A DNA stretch of 64,000 bases from Prorocentrum cordatum (GCA_963575745.1 CAUYUJ010014616.1:911097-975096); one strand, 5' to 3'; positions 1 through 12,040 are shown, numbered from the stretch's first letter. Notes: a model not told the origin generated them from the sequence alone. Numbers and translations are program-made.

Positions 1-262
1 CTGGGGTTAGGAAGCCGGGGCGACACCGGCACAAGAGTTAGTTTCCGTACTTCAAGGACGACAGACTCTGGCGGCATGGCTGGAGGTCCTGCGCACCTCG
101 AGGTCTCCGCCTCAGTGGCTTCACTCCGGGTCACTACCTCGAGGGCTACACTTAGAGGTCGTTCACTTCGAGATCTTCACCTCATTACATTCCCGTCGAG
201 GTCTTCACGTCGAGGTCTTCACTTCGAGGTTTCCACCTCGGGTTTTTTCACCTACCTCGAGG
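1..262. repeat. Short TCGAGGT-rich repeat region
   Basis: From about 100 to 262 the motif TTCACnTCGAGGTC recurs every 12-24 bp. No credible coding sequence is present. Confidence 0.6.
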
Positions 263-699
263 TGTTTTCCTTGTGGCAACTGTGTTCAAATTGGGACAAT
301 CTGGTGAAGCGCGGTCCCATTTCTCCTCTAGGGCATCTAAGGCCCTCCCCGCGTACCTGGGCGACAGTGACGTGAGATCTAATGGCCCCACCTGCCGGCC
401 AAGCACGGCTCTCCCCAGGGAGGTCGTGTTACGACCGATGTCTATTACCAGACCGGTAATGTTCGGGCATGCAGGTGGCCACATCCAGCTAGCTCCAGCT
501 GGCACCCCACCTGTTTTTCTTTGGGGGGCCCGTTTCGGCGACCGCTTGACGGCCCCAGTGCCGTTGCGAGCACGGCAGCCCTCGACATGGTCGGATTTCG
601 CCAGTTTGACAGGCTCGGCAGGGCCCTCCTGAGAGAGGTCAACACCAGCTGACTGTCGGCGCCGCCATTTTGGTCCCAAAGAGAAGGTCGGAGGTTTTG
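263..699. other. Spacer, no feature recognised
   Basis: GC-rich sequence with overlapping open frames on both strands and no recognisable domain. I see nothing specific in it. Confidence 0.5.
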
Positions 700-1170
700 A
701 CCTCCAGGACAGCCCGGCGGCAATGCCGGCGGTCCCACACGCCTTCCTTACGAAGCACGCGCCTCCTGGACACAGCGCGGCGACAATGCCAGCGCTGTTC
801 TTGTCAATCGACACGTCGGTAGATTTGCTCTCTCGGACACAGCCTGGCGGCAATGCCGGCGGTCCTGCGTATGTTCATTTCCTTGCGCGAGGCACGTGCC
901 TCCAGGACATGGCCCAGTGATAACGCTGGCGGAGCTATCCTCACGTCGGAGGTTTTGCCCTCCAGGACACAGCCCAGCGGCGATGCCAGCAGTCCTGCAC
1001 TTACCCTTCCGAGGCGCGTGCTCCCAGGTCACAGACCAGCGATATTGCCGGCCATTGCTTCAATCCGGCACGTCGGAGGTTCTGACCTCCAGGACACAGC
1101 CCGGCGGCAACGCCGGTAGTCCTACATGCCTCTTTACGAGGCACGCGTCTCCAGGACACGGCCCGGCGCT
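700..1170. repeat. Minisatellite family A, first block
   Basis: Degenerate tandem units carry CTCCAGGACACAGC, GGCGGCAATGCCGGCG and GTCCTGCA, spaced about 60-130 bp. The GGCGGCAAnGCCGG part is an imperfect palindrome. The same family reappears at 2031-3560. Confidence 0.65.
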
Positions 1171-2030
1171 GCGCGCGTCGCAGGCTGCTGCGCGGCGCGC
1201 AGGCATGGTTGCATCAGGCTCACGCCACGGGCTGAAAAGGGGAGCCCCTAGACGCCAAGCCGTTATGGCGATGCCACCCTCTCGTGCTGCGCGGGTCTCA
1301 CGGCCCGCGCTTGCACGCGCCGCGTCAGCCTTAACCTCCAAAGCTTCTCCTCTCTTCTCCTTCCTCCCCTCGACCTCGGAGGATTCGGAGGATGCACACG
1401 TTTCGTGCGCCCAACGCGCAGGAACACGGAAAGAGCAGTGGAATGCTGGCGGGTTCATTGTGGCTGGCGGCTCTGTGGCGCATCACACCCTGCGGGCAAA
1501 GGCACCAGAAAGGTGCCCAATGAAGATAACCGCGCCCAGGAGCGAGGAGGACGAGGATGAGCTCCCCAACCTCATCCTTACTCCCTCCCCCCTCCTCAGT
1601 GCCGCTATGTGGCTCAACACTGATACTTAGGCCCGTGGCTCGTATTCTGGGCCACCTTTGGCAGGATGCACTCGGGGGAGCCCTCGGTGAAGCTTTCATT
1701 CGGTCCGACGTTCCGATGGGTGCCCAGCCCCCGCCCGGGGGCTCTTGCGCACGCGTTCGACCGTCGAATAGTATCTTCGTTTCGAGTCAACTACCTCGAT
1801 GGGTACCCACAGGTCGCGCAACATGGAGCTCGCATTGGTGGTCGGAACATGGACGCACCCACCTCGCGATCCCGCTTAGACGGCAGTTTCGAGTTTGAGG
1901 TGTCCGCCTCGAGGTCTTCATTCGAGGGTTCTCCCTCTAGGTGCTTCACCGCGGAGCCGCCAATTGCCGAGGACTGCTCAGTTCCGGATAAAAATTTGCC
2001 GACAAAACCAGCGTCCCGGCATGCTGATAC
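1171..2030. other. Spacer, no gene recognised
   Basis: Open frames exist here but none shows a recognisable domain. TCGAGG-type short repeats like those at 1-262 recur near 1885-1945. Confidence 0.45.
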
Positions 2031-3560
2031 TTTTCTGGGTTGGTCGCGAGGCAGCTGCCTCAAGGACAGAGCTAGGCGGGATGACTGGGGCGCGTGCGTT
2101 CACTGGTTGCCCATTCATGCCATCGTCGCGAGGCAGCTGCCTCAAGGACAAAGCTTGGCGGCAAAGCCAGCGGTCCTGCAAGCTCTCACACTCTTGGGCT
2201 GATCGTTATCTTCTGGCTGTAGCCTTGCGCGGAAACTGGGATGCGCGCATCCACCAGTTGCCCATTCATGCCATCGTCGCGCGGCGGTTGCCTCAAGGAC
2301 AAAGCTTGGCGGCAAAGCCAGCGGTCCTGCAAGATCCCGCCCTTTTGGGTTGAAGGCTACTTTCTGGGTGCAGACTGGCGGGGAGACTGGGATGCGTGCA
2401 TCCACCAGTTGCCCATTCATACCATCGTCGCGAGGCAGTTTCCTCAAGAACATAGCTAGGCGGCAAAGCCTGCGTTTCTGCAGGCTTTCATTTTCCCGTG
2501 CTGATCACTGCTTGTTGGCCGCATCCGGGCGGAAAAACCTGGGCGCAAGCAAACGCAGGTGTTCAATGATGGGGTTTCGCGCATCCTCAGATCCTGCACG
2601 ATTGCCCTCGTCGCGAGGCAGTTGCCTTCAGGACGCACCCGGCGGCAGGGTCGGTAGTCCTGCACATTTTCGCGCATCCCCTCATTTTTCTCTCCCCCCT
2701 CCCTCTTCCGCCGTTACCTGGCGGCAAGGCCAGTTTGAGTGAATCTTTAGAGTCGGCACTTTACCTCAGTCGCGAGGCAATTGCCTCAAGGACGTAACCG
2801 GCGGCAAGGCCGGTAGTCCTGCACACCCATACGCGTCCCCTTCATCCCCTCTCCTCCCTCCATCTTCTGCCACCCCCTGGCGGCAAGACCGGGCCACGTG
2901 CATCCTCAGATCCTGCACGCTGGCCCTTGTCGCGAGGCTGTTGCCTCAAGGACGCACCCGGCGGCAAGGCCGGTAGTCCTGCACACTCTCTCGTGCCCCT
3001 CTCACTCCCCCCCTCCCCCCCTTCCCATATTTTCCCCAGCGAGTTTGTGAAGTTGCGCAGCTCCTGCCTGGAAATTTTGCCACTGCGCCGAGCTGGCGCC
3101 AGGCTCGACCGACATCCGACGCTCCCTGGCAGCAAGACCGGGTTGCGTGCATCGTCAGATTCTGCACGCACGCCGCTGTCACGAGGCATTCGCCTCAAGG
3201 ACGCACCCGGCGGCAAGGCCAGTAGTCCTGCACACTTTTTCGATTCCGCCCATCCTTCCACTCCCCTTCCATCCTCCGCCACTCCCTGGCGGCACGGTGG
3301 CCCTTGTCGCGAAGCAAGTGCATCAAAGACGCGCCCGGCGGAAAGGCAGGTCAGCTTGCACACTCTTACGCGCTTCCTCATCCCCCCCTCCTCCTTCCCC
3401 CTTCTTCTTTCCGCCGCTCCCCGGCGGCAAGACCAGGATTCGTGCATCTTTAGATGTTGCACGACTGCCCCCGTCGCGAGGCCGTTGCCTCAAGGACGCA
3501 CACGGCGACAGCTGGGAGTCCTGCGCACCCATACGCCTCACCTCATCTCCCTTCACCCCT
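2031..3560. repeat. Minisatellite family A, second block
   Basis: About ten degenerate units begin CGCGAGGCAGTTGCCTCAAG and continue through GGCGGCAAGGCCGG and AGTCCTGCACAC, with units near 2046, 2127, 2277, 2431, 2613, 2770, 2930, 3178 and 3475. Spacing is 80-250 bp, and polypyrimidine stretches separate the later units. GAGGCAGTTGCCTC is near-palindromic, so each unit could fold. Open frames across the block are repeat products. Confidence 0.7.
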
Positions 3561-4532
3561 CCATCTTCCGCCAGTCCCTGGCGTCCCTGCCTTCTCCCTT
3601 CCTCTCTGTTTCCTCCTCTTTCGTCCCTTCCCACCACCCTGCTACACCTCCAGCTGCCGCTGCTCCCTGGCGGCAAATGCCCTGGGCCCTTCTTCGGGGG
3701 CTTAGTCCGAGCCAGAACCCCGGGGCACGCGTCGAGCCTAATCCCAGGCACCTGTTCAGGGGATTCGATCCGAGCAGGCACCCTCATGAAAGTCTGAGCT
3801 CAAGTTCCGCTCCACATGTTCTCTAAACGTGGCCCTCGCAGTAGACGCAACATTTGGCAGACTCGAGTCCAGTAATAGCTTTGTCGACCCTGCTGCGCAG
3901 CACTTCGAGACCCTGCCGCATTTCTCAGTGTCTACGGCACGGCATCATCGGGGAACCTCATTTCATCTATCCTTTTGCACAGGCGCGAGATTGGCAGTTA
4001 TTGACTCGCCTCTGTCGGCTCTCGTTACGGTCACTGCTCCATCCGTAGCCTGAGCCCCCCGCTCGAAGGAGGGGGGGGAACTTTGTTTACATCTTTGTCT
4101 CGAATGGGCGTCTGAGCTGGCCACGGCATGGCCTCAACCCCCCGCCCAAAGGAGGGGGGGCACTGACCTATTCTAAAGTATTTTAGGATAGGTCCACACC
4201 CGAACATATAATAACGGATGAGCCAGCACGCCCTTCCAAGCCGAGTGCGGCCTCCGGCACCATTTTGGCTCTAGCCATTGGTGCTGGATTTGCTCGGCCT
4301 TTTGCCCGCTCCCACCCTGGCAAAATCAGGGAAGCTAGGGGGAGCGCCGAGGTGTTCACCTCTGTACGGGCAGACGGTTGCCTGTCGGAGGGGCCTTCGC
4401 GGCGGCGGGAGGTCTGCAGCCGCTGGGGGGCTCGTCGCATTCCCCAGGCCGATCCCCGACATCAGCAGCTACGCTCCAGAAAAAGAGCACAGGGTTACGC
4501 TTACCCTTTAGGGCATCTGCACTACACTACAG
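3561..4532. other. Spacer with a C/G hairpin pair and a spliced-leader-like remnant
   Basis: No gene is recognised. Two similar C-run/G-run hairpins lie at about 4048-4083 and 4130-4163. At 4259-4274 the sequence resembles the 3' part of the dinoflagellate spliced leader (CCATTTTGGCTC exact, 14 of 16 around it), but the 5' half does not match. Confidence 0.4.
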
Positions 4533-4603
4533 TCCTGCTCCTCCTCCTCCTCCTCCTCCTCCTCCTCCTCCTCCTCCTCCTCCTCCTCCTCCTCCTCCTC
4601 CGT
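4533..4603 (+). repeat. (CTC)n microsatellite
   Basis: About 70 bp of near-perfect CTC trinucleotides. The open frames through it (poly-Leu, Pro or Ser) are spurious. Confidence 0.9.
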
Positions 4604-5274
4604 CATCCTCTGTAATCCTCCTGTTCCTGCCTCTCATCCACGTCCTCCTGCTCCAGCCCCTCCTGCTTCCGATCCTTTTCCTCCTTCCCCTCCTGCCGCT
4701 TGCTCCCCCCCGCGCAGCCCTGTCCTCCTCCCGCAATGCCATCATGTTGGGTTGTTTCTGTCCTCGGTCGCGACCTCGCCCGAATTTGTCCTCCCGGCTG
4801 GTGGGGTGTCCTTGCCCAGTCTGTCGAGGGCGTTGCGGAGATTGCCATTGCATTTAAGACCCATCATGGTTTAAGGTTTTCGCCGAGCCCCATACCACCA
4901 CAGCAGTTGAAATCTGCAGCCCTGGCAACATTGCGATCGGTCCGCATGTGTTTTCCGCTCAAGGCGGGCTCGTGGGGCGGCGCCTGAATCAGCTGGTTTG
5001 CTCGCCTTCTCTTCCGCTTCCTCTTCATTCTCACGACCATATTCATCATTATCAACACCAGCATCATTCTCATCATTCTCATTACTACCATCATCATAGC
5101 GCTGCCTTGTCTCGCCCAAGTCTTTCTAGCAGCGCGGCGTCCGTTCTACCTGCTTGTGCGGGTGGGAATGCCAGACAAGCCAACACTGCGAATCAGAATG
5201 TTGCAGTCTTTCGTCAGCTCGATGACGTGGCCGCTCACATCAGGAGGAATTGGTGCTGATGGAAGTTGTGATGT
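4604..5274. other. Spacer with impure (CAT)n
   Basis: No gene is recognised. An impure CAT/ATT-rich simple repeat lies at about 5020-5100, and the rest is unassigned sequence leading to the HSP90 fragment. Confidence 0.45.
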
Positions 5275-5580
5275 AAGCCGCTTTGGGCGAGCAAGTCCGA
5301 GGCCGTGACCAACGAAGAGTACGCCTCCTCGTTTTACAAATCCCTGTCCAAAGACTGGCAGGACCACCTGGTCGTGAAGCACTTCAGCGTGGAGGGCCAG
5401 AAGGGGTTCCGCGCGCTGCTCTTCGTGCCGCACCGAGCACCCTGTCACCTTTTCGAGTCCAAGAAGAAGCGCAACAACATCAAGATGCATGCGCGACGCG
5501 TCTTCATCATGGACGACTGCGACAAGCTGGTGCCCGAGTGGTTCAACTTCGTGCATGGCGCGGCTGGTTCCGAGGACAAT
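5275..5580 (+). pseudogene. HSP90: HSP90 middle-domain fragment
   Basis: About 100 codons read KPLWASKSE, then [73 protein letters not shown] and SED. This is the highly conserved start of the HSP90 middle domain, the client- and ATPase-regulating segment of this cytosolic chaperone. A TGA lies just upstream at 5269-5271. Similarity stops after GSED near 5580, so the N-terminal ATPase domain, the rest of the middle domain and the C-terminal dimerisation domain are absent. One extra residue (YASSFY) and several non-consensus residues suggest decay. A retroposed or transduced cDNA piece is most likely, since it lies just upstream of a copia remnant. A single exon of an intron-containing gene cannot be excluded. 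Confidence 0.85.
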
Positions 5581-6389
5581 CGCGCTGATGGCCGGGTTCT
5601 CTTCAGCCACAGGAGCACGAATCAGTCCCGCGGCCTTCCAGGAACTGGAACGCCTGGAGGAGCCGAAGCACCACCGTTTTCAGCACCAGCGCCAGCAGCC
5701 ACACCAGCACCGGCAGGAAAGTCTCGAGCCCGACCGAAATCGTCTGGGGCCCCGGCGCGAGCATCGAGCACGCAGACCCCCGCCGCCACGCCAGCTGCCA
5801 ACACAGGCAGCCGACACACCAAATGCCAAACTATACCATGTCTTGGCTGCCGCGGCAATCGCAGCAGCCTGGACCCACGCCACATCAAAGTCCCACGAAT
5901 ATTGCGCAATTCCACGGGGCATTGAATCAGCGCACTCATGTCCAGCGTGCACGCGCGACCCGCCACGAAATAGAGCTCACGCTGACCACGCCAGGTGGCC
6001 AGGATGATGCCGCTGGTTCGACGAACCATACAGGGCTGTCCAGGAGCGCCGCACCGGCCAACGCGGATCTTCTCTCAGCGAATTTCGCGCGCAGTAGTCT
6101 CAAGATCCCGTGGCAGGAGCTCCTAGATCACGCGTGAGTCCTGACACCGATGGGCCGCCTCCAGATCGAGGCCCCATCGACGACCCAGCATCGCCAGCAC
6201 CGATACGCGACGACCTCTTTGACGGCGACGAACCACCGCCGCCGCCTGACCCTGCTGCGCCGCGAGCCGCGGGGGCTCTTCGACCACAACCACGAGCGGT
6301 GGACGCTTCGACGGGCCGTGCACTAGAGGAATGGACAAGCTTCGATCTGATTCAGAGCTCGCGCATGCAACGAACCGACGACGCATCGC
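5581..6389 (+). other. Low-complexity coding-like stretch upstream of the copia remnant
   Basis: Reading frames here are rich in Ala, Pro, Gln and Arg, with a charged stretch [19 protein letters not shown] near 5635-5690. This could be the gag-proximal part of the decayed copia polyprotein that follows, but I find no zinc knuckle or protease motif. Confidence 0.3.
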
Positions 6390-9300
6390 AGATACGACGC
6401 GAGATGCACAACTTGCATTTGCGCTGGTGGCACGCCGCTCGGACTCATATGGAAAAGATATTGATGATCAGCCCGATGCCCGAGCAATGTCACGCATGTG
6501 GTCGCGGGCGCGGTAGACGCATGCCGCGAATGCCGACGCCGGGCAAGCAACGCGCCCCAGATCGCTCAGGCGGTCGAGCTGGCCACGGCCCCCGCTTAAA
6601 AAGTATAGGTAGAAGGGGGCATCCACCTCTATCGCCAGCAGTCGACCTGGCACATAATGGATCGATCGAGCCAACCGGCGGCGCGCAGCACGACTGCTCG
6701 AGGGAGGTCCTAGCGAATCTGAACATCGATCCTCTGGGCGCCCGTGCTCTTCCATTCTCTCACGTTGGATCCCGATCTTCGGGTCGTTCAAGGCCTTCAT
6801 TGCTGATGGCGCGCGCGGCACGCTTGGAGCCGATGGTCGAAAAGCGCGGCGGTATCCCGCGGCGCGCCACGCACCGTAGATGCGAAGCTACAGCGCGAAG
6901 GTTACAAGTTATGCCCGACCTAATTCCAGAGGCTGCGTTCGCAGGCAGTGCTCTCGCACCCAACGGGTGAGCTATGTCGCGCTGCGCCAGGTCTGGCCGA
7001 TAACCGCGGACGTCGCCAGACATGCCGGCACTCCCAGACGAGGCGGCCGCAGCGGGGCGCAACTTGCACCGGTTGCGAGAAACCGCCTGGCAACAAATCG
7101 CGGAGGCTACGGATATCTCACGAATAAACCGCGCCTCGAAAACCAATTTCACAGTCTCTGGACAGTCCCTGGACTAAAGCTGGGCGATTAGATTGACGTT
7201 TACCGAACTCCATCCACAAGTGATGCGAGCGGGTGGAGCGGACGGGCCGCCGCCCTCAAGATGGGCGCACATCATGGCGCGGTGACCGCCAGCTACCGAG
7301 GCGCCGGGCAGTTGTGCCGCATTGGCTAGATGTTGGTGGACTGACACACGACGATACGAGTCAACCCACGATGCCCCGCAGTCAGGCATGGATGGTGGCG
7401 GGGCAGTATATCTTGAGCTCGACTGCGAAGGCGCTCCGACGCTTTCGCCTCGCCGACACCGGCGCCGTCGCCATCGTCGCCGCTGCCCAGCGCCAAGTGT
7501 CGGTCTCGAATACTTGGCCAGCATCGCGTGCAATCTCAGCAGCGTCGCGGCCGCCCAAGTAGGCCGCAGCCTGGGCCGCGTCGCGACCGAAGACGCGCGA
7601 CTGCTTGCTCCTGGTCTGGCGGAGGCCGGGCCACCGCGAAGCAATCATCTGGCGGGACATCGAAATTGCTGCTCCGTCGAGCCCCCGAGTCCAGATCACA
7701 AAAATATGCATTATTTCTTGTTCACCTTAGGCGAGGTTGCTGGACGCCGCTTCTGAGATCGCGCGGAGGAGAGCCCCAGGCAGCCGACGCCAGGGAATGC
7801 AGCGCCGACCCCTTGGGGGCCGGCGCGCGCCCAAACGAGTCCATTCACGCAGACGGAAGGCCATGGGCCGTCGACGAAGGGCCCATGAGGACTCCTCGAG
7901 CGATCAACGCCTGGTCGACGCCCCACGGCGGGCCCCCCTAACAGAGCGCGCGGCCAACATGTAGTCACGCAGGACATTCCGCCGGCAGGTTCGGTTGCAC
8001 CCAGAGAAATATCAGAGACCGAACCTCAACCAGCCCCTCATGTACACAGCCACATGCTACCTCCACGGAAGTTCGCCAGCACCACCACAACCTCACAGTG
8101 GGCGCTGAACCTCTGCCTCCACGTCAGAGGCCATCGAGGCCGACGAGGAGGGCAGCGTTTACGTGGAGATGTTAGCCCCGGACGACACGCGCAAACTTAC
8201 ACGCGGCCATCTCGCGCCGGACGGACCGCGCGCGCGCCCGCGGGTCTACGCGGCAGGGCCCAGGAAGGCCGCGGTCGAACGCGACGCCGACCCATTCACC
8301 GCCGAAGGTCTCCGAGAGCACGCAGCAGCAGTGGCCGCCGCGGCGCTCAAGAGCCCCGAACACTGGTGAGCCACAACGGCTTCTCGCGTTGCCGACGCCG
8401 AGGAGCGCGCAACACCTTTGGACGCAAGTGGGCGGGCAATTGAAAGTGGACGCGAAGTAGAACGACCCGGCGCAAAAGGCGCGGATCACCCGCGCGAGTC
8501 TGACAATTTGAAGCTTGAAGGACGTCGTCGCCGATCTCATTGCCACGCGCGCCGGCGCCCCCATCGCGACTCGCAGCGAGCGATCGTCTCTGGGGCGCCT
8601 TGCCGAGGATGGACGATCGACGCGCGGGATGTCAAGAAGGCCTTCTTGCACGGTGTCAGCGACCAGGAACTTGCTGAGGCTGCGGGCGACGACGAGCGCG
8701 ACGTTGAACCCGACTTCCCCCACGACGCAGTCGCAGTCCCAAGAAGGGTGAGAAGATATGGAATCTTTTGCCCAGCACTCGACGCCCTCCACATAGAAAC
8801 CAAGCATTGGCTGCAATGGCGCGCCGAGGTGCCAGTCCTTCAACTCACCCAGATCATTAAAACATGCATCAATCCGCCCCTACAACGCACGACAAATAGT
8901 TCATCTCCAAACACCAAGATGGCAAACTCGTCCTGAGAGACACCACGCGTCGACGCCATCAAAGTAGCAGGACCGCCTCGCGAAAAGGCTAAACAACGCA
9001 AGTGTCTGAAGGATGCCTTCGGCGGGGGCGAGCTGGACATTAGCGAAGGGGCCTTCGCGCGCTGCGGGGCGCGACGCTCGCCCACTCGCGATGGCGGGTG
9101 CGAGCTGGGCCGAATCAATGACGTCCAGGCCGCGAAACCAAACCGATCGGCAGCGCTGTATCTCGGCTAACACATGGCCTTCACCTTCGCCCCCATCGCA
9201 CGGATTAGCGTGCATGTCGACGCGGTAGTGTTCCAGCGCCACGCGGCAGCTCCGACGCGTGGCCGCGCGCGCAAGAGGACAAGTTAGAAGTATGCAGCGA

Positions 9301-10043
9301 CGCAGCGTTTATGACAGCACAACAATTTTAAAGCGTCGACGCAGGACGCGCACTCCGAGTGGGGGGGGGCACTTTCCTGCGCGCGGGCACCGCAGTCGCG
9401 GGTACCCAACAGGCGTTCGTTTGCCGACAGGTTTGCCACCTAATGGGCTGGCAGCGCGGCGCTCTGAAGACGGCGACGCGAGGCGCCTTCGCCAGTGACC
9501 CGATGGCCCCGATCAGCTTGACTGATCACGGCCTCGCTCTAGCCGCCGCACTCCGCGGGGCGATCGCGGGCTGGCGCGGCCCCGAAGCCGCGCGTCGCCA
9601 GCTAGATGGCCAGCAGCCACTTCGGAAACTGGAGCATATACATTCCCAGCGGCGGGCGTTTATTCAATCCCAGAATTTGCTTTAGGGTCGGGGACGACGT
9701 CGGGTGGTGTGGTGTATATTTTCCCCGCTTGCACGTGGAAACAACCAAAAATGAAAATGTATGCGCCAGGATGCCGTATGCACCATAATTCGCTTCCTCG
9801 TGCGAATCTCAGTGCGGGACCGGAAAAAAACATCGGTGTATAAATTTCGGTTCCTTACCACTTGCACTGCGAATAGAATGCTGCCTGGACTACGGGCGCG
9901 CTCGCAGCCGCCACGGCTACCTGGCCATAGCCCTCGGCAGAACATTCACCCTCTCCGCACGTGCCCTGGTTATGCGGGTCCTGAGCTGGGAAGATGCACG
10001 GGAAATGGTGGCCGATGGGCTCGCCAAGGACAGCATCGACTGA
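6390..10043 (+). pseudogene. Decayed Ty1/copia polyprotein (integrase - RT - RNase H)
   Basis: Copia-type domains appear in the correct order but scattered over frames with stops. GAG-pre-integrase: HLRWWHAARTHMEKI (6413-6460), then after a frame change DACRECRRRASNAP (6516 on), two stops, and HLYRQQSTWHIMDR (to 6675). Integrase tail-like: LRETAWQQIAEATDISRINR (7072-7180). RT: WTIDARDVKKAFLHG (8610 on) and a segment around PDFPHDAVAVPRRV to 8850. RT thumb/connection: LKDAFGGGELDISEGAF (9006 on) and FAPIARISVHVDAVVFQRH (9187 on). RNase H: GGGTFLRAG (9360 on), DHGLALAAALRGAIAG (9520-9570) and a C-terminal [19 protein letters not shown] ending in TGA at 10041-10043. About 280 bp near 9600-9880 interrupts the RNase H. 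The YxDD region is not recognisable and no LTRs were found, so the element is long dead. Domain calls rest on recalled dinoflagellate copia consensus. Confidence 0.75.
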
Positions 10044-10084
10044 TCTGCCCTCCATGACGTAGCTGGCGGCTCCCGCCAGCGGAC

Positions 10085-10104
10085 ACACGCGCGCGCGCAC
10101 CCGC

Positions 10105-10139
<35 letters not shown>

Positions 10140-10190
10140 CACACCACACACACACATACACACACGCGCGCACACACACGCGCGCACGCA

Positions 10191-10227
<37 letters not shown>

Positions 10228-10404
10228 ATACACACACACACACGCACACACATACTTTTTACGTCGGCAGCTGGGCAGAGTCGCTGCGCTGGCGATAGGG
10301 CGTCGGTGTGTGTACGAAACGCGAATTTGGCCACCATGCAGGAGGGGGAGGGAGGAGGCGCCGGCGGCGGCGGGAGGAAGTGGGAAGCCGAACTGGCTCA
10401 ACCA

Positions 10405-10452
<48 letters not shown>

Positions 10453-10540
10453 CAGACACACACACACACACACACACACACACCACACACACAGACACAC
10501 ACACACACACACCACACACACACGCGCGCGCACACACACT
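10085..10540. repeat. (CA)n microsatellite blocks separated by a duplicated spacer
   Basis: (CA)n with CG-rich interruptions spans about 10085-10255 and again 10405-10535, with (CGCA)n at the start of the second block. The sequence after each block (10256-10310 and 10540-10595) is similar (CGTCGGCnG..GGCAGAGT), so the block plus flank is an old tandem duplication. Confidence 0.85.
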
Positions 10541-10617
10541 TTCTTCGTCGGCGGCGAGGCAGAGTTGGCCGCATCAGCGATAGAGCTAAACGGGGGCACC
10601 GAGAAGCGAATGTGCCA

Positions 10618-11062
10618 TCCTCCTTTTGCTCCTCCTTCGTTCCTCCTCCTCCGCCTCCTCTTCCTGGTCCTCCTTCTCTTCCTCCTCCTCCTCCTCCTCC
10701 TCCTGCTCCTCCTCCTCCTCCATTTCCTCCTCCTCCTCCTCCCTTTCCTCCTCCTCCTGCTCCTCCTCCGCCTCCTGCCGCCTGCTCCTCCTCCTCCTCC
10801 TCCTCCTCCTCCTCCTCCTCCTCCTCCTCCTCCTCCTCCTCCTCCTCCTCCTACTCCTCCTCCTGCTCCTCCCCGTCCTCCTCTTCGTCCTCCTCGTCCT
10901 CCTCGTCCTCCTTCTCCTCCTCCTGCTCCTCCTCCTCCTGCTCTCGTCCTCATCATCCTCCTCCTCCTGTTGCTCCTGCTCCTCCTCTTCCTCCTCCTCC
11001 TCCTCCTCATCATCATCATCATCACCATCATCATCCTCATCAGCATCAACATTTTCATCATC
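10618..11062 (+). repeat. (CTC)n then (CAT)n compound microsatellite
   Basis: About 400 bp of CTC-rich trinucleotide runs into CAT repeats. All long frames here, such as poly-Leu, poly-Ser, poly-Pro, poly-Arg and poly-Glu, are repeat artefacts. Confidence 0.9.
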
Positions 11063-11149
11063 GGGAGCAACCGAGACGACGTTTCCAGGACATGGGAAAC
11101 TGTCGGCCGCGCTTTCTGGAAAAAACGCAAGCGTCCTGACCAACCAGAG

Positions 11150-11467
11150 CATTCCTATCAATAAGCGCATCGCCAAGTTTGACACTGTAGTGACCGGAGT
11201 ATTGAAATCGAGGTCTGCCGCGTGGACCCCGACAAGGCGGCGGGAAAGTCTCTGGATTCCAAGAAGGTAAAGACGATGGGTTGGATCCTCAAACTAAAGA
11301 AAGACCCCCACGAAGAGATGAAGTCAGACTTTTCACGTAGGATTCGTAGGATCAGAAACCTTTTCCAGACCCAGTGGTCCCAGGTGTTCCTTCAGTCGTC
11401 CTTGTCCTGGCTTTCACACATCCAGAGGCACATGTCCTCGTTAGTCTACAAATTCTTCAACGAATAA
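11150..11467 (+). pseudogene. LINE-like C-terminal remnant
   Basis: One frame reads NKRIAKFDTVVTGVLKSRSA followed by AWTPTRRRESLW (11158-11260). A second frame reads KKDPHEEMKSDFSRRIRRIR and then SWLSHIQRHMSSLVYKFF (11300-11460). The pattern of a V-x-x-x-L-x-x-x-x-A-A-W-T block followed by an R-rich stretch and W-x-x-H-I-x-R-H matches the region after the RT domain of non-LTR elements. The catalytic RT core and endonuclease are missing and the frames are shifted. Moderately confident, by motif memory only. Confidence 0.5.
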
Positions 11468-11499
11468 TGATACCAGAGAAAACCCCAATCAGAATTTTG

Positions 11500-11865
11500 G
11501 GGGGGGGCTATAGGGCTTTAGGGCTTTAGGGCTATGGGGCTATAGGGCTATAGGGCGATGTGGCCATAGGGATGTAGGGTTAGAAGCCTTTAGGGCTATG
11601 GGGCTATAGGGCTACAGGGCTGTAAGGCTATAGGGCTAAGGGCTATAAGGCCATTCGGGCTATAGGGCTATATACGGCTATATACGGCTATATACGGCTA
11701 TAGGGCTTTAGGACCATAGGGCTATAGGGCTATAGGGATATAGGGCTATAAAGCTATAGGGCTATAGGGCTATGGGGCTATGGGGCTATTGGGCTATTGG
11801 GCTATAGGGCTATACGGCTATAGGGCTATAGGGTTATAGGGATATAGGGCTATTGGGCTAGGCAT
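11500..11865 (+). repeat. GGGCTATAGG minisatellite
   Basis: About 365 bp of 8-10-bp units based on GGCTATAGG, with GGCTTTAGG and GGCTATACGG variants. No coding potential. Confidence 0.9.
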
Positions 11866-12040
11866 CCCCGGGCACTTCTGGGCACCCCGGGCACCCTGGC
11901 ACCCCTGCCGGCCACCGAAATCGGCCACACACCTGAGCACCCGGGCACCCCAGGGCACCCCCGGGCACCCCAGGGCACCCCCGGGCACCCCCGGGCACCC
12001 CCGGGCACCCGGGCACCCGGCCCCGGCCACCGAAATCGGC
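11866..12040 (+). repeat. GGGCACCC minisatellite
   Basis: Units of GGGCACCCC or GGGCACCCCC repeat about 15 times, bounded on both sides by similar GCCACCGAAATCGGCC segments (11912 and 12029). Confidence 0.85.

Noticed and set aside
661-682. A further spliced-leader relic (GCCATTTTGG at 664)
   Set aside because: Only ten contiguous bases match, which is expected by chance at appreciable frequency in 64 kb.
5146-5610. A 154-codon minus-strand ORF
   Set aside because: It is antisense to the HSP90 fragment, whose plus-strand translation is unmistakable.
10085-10540. Poly-Thr-His or Cys-Val proteins in the (CA)n blocks
   Set aside because: Dinucleotide-repeat translation only.
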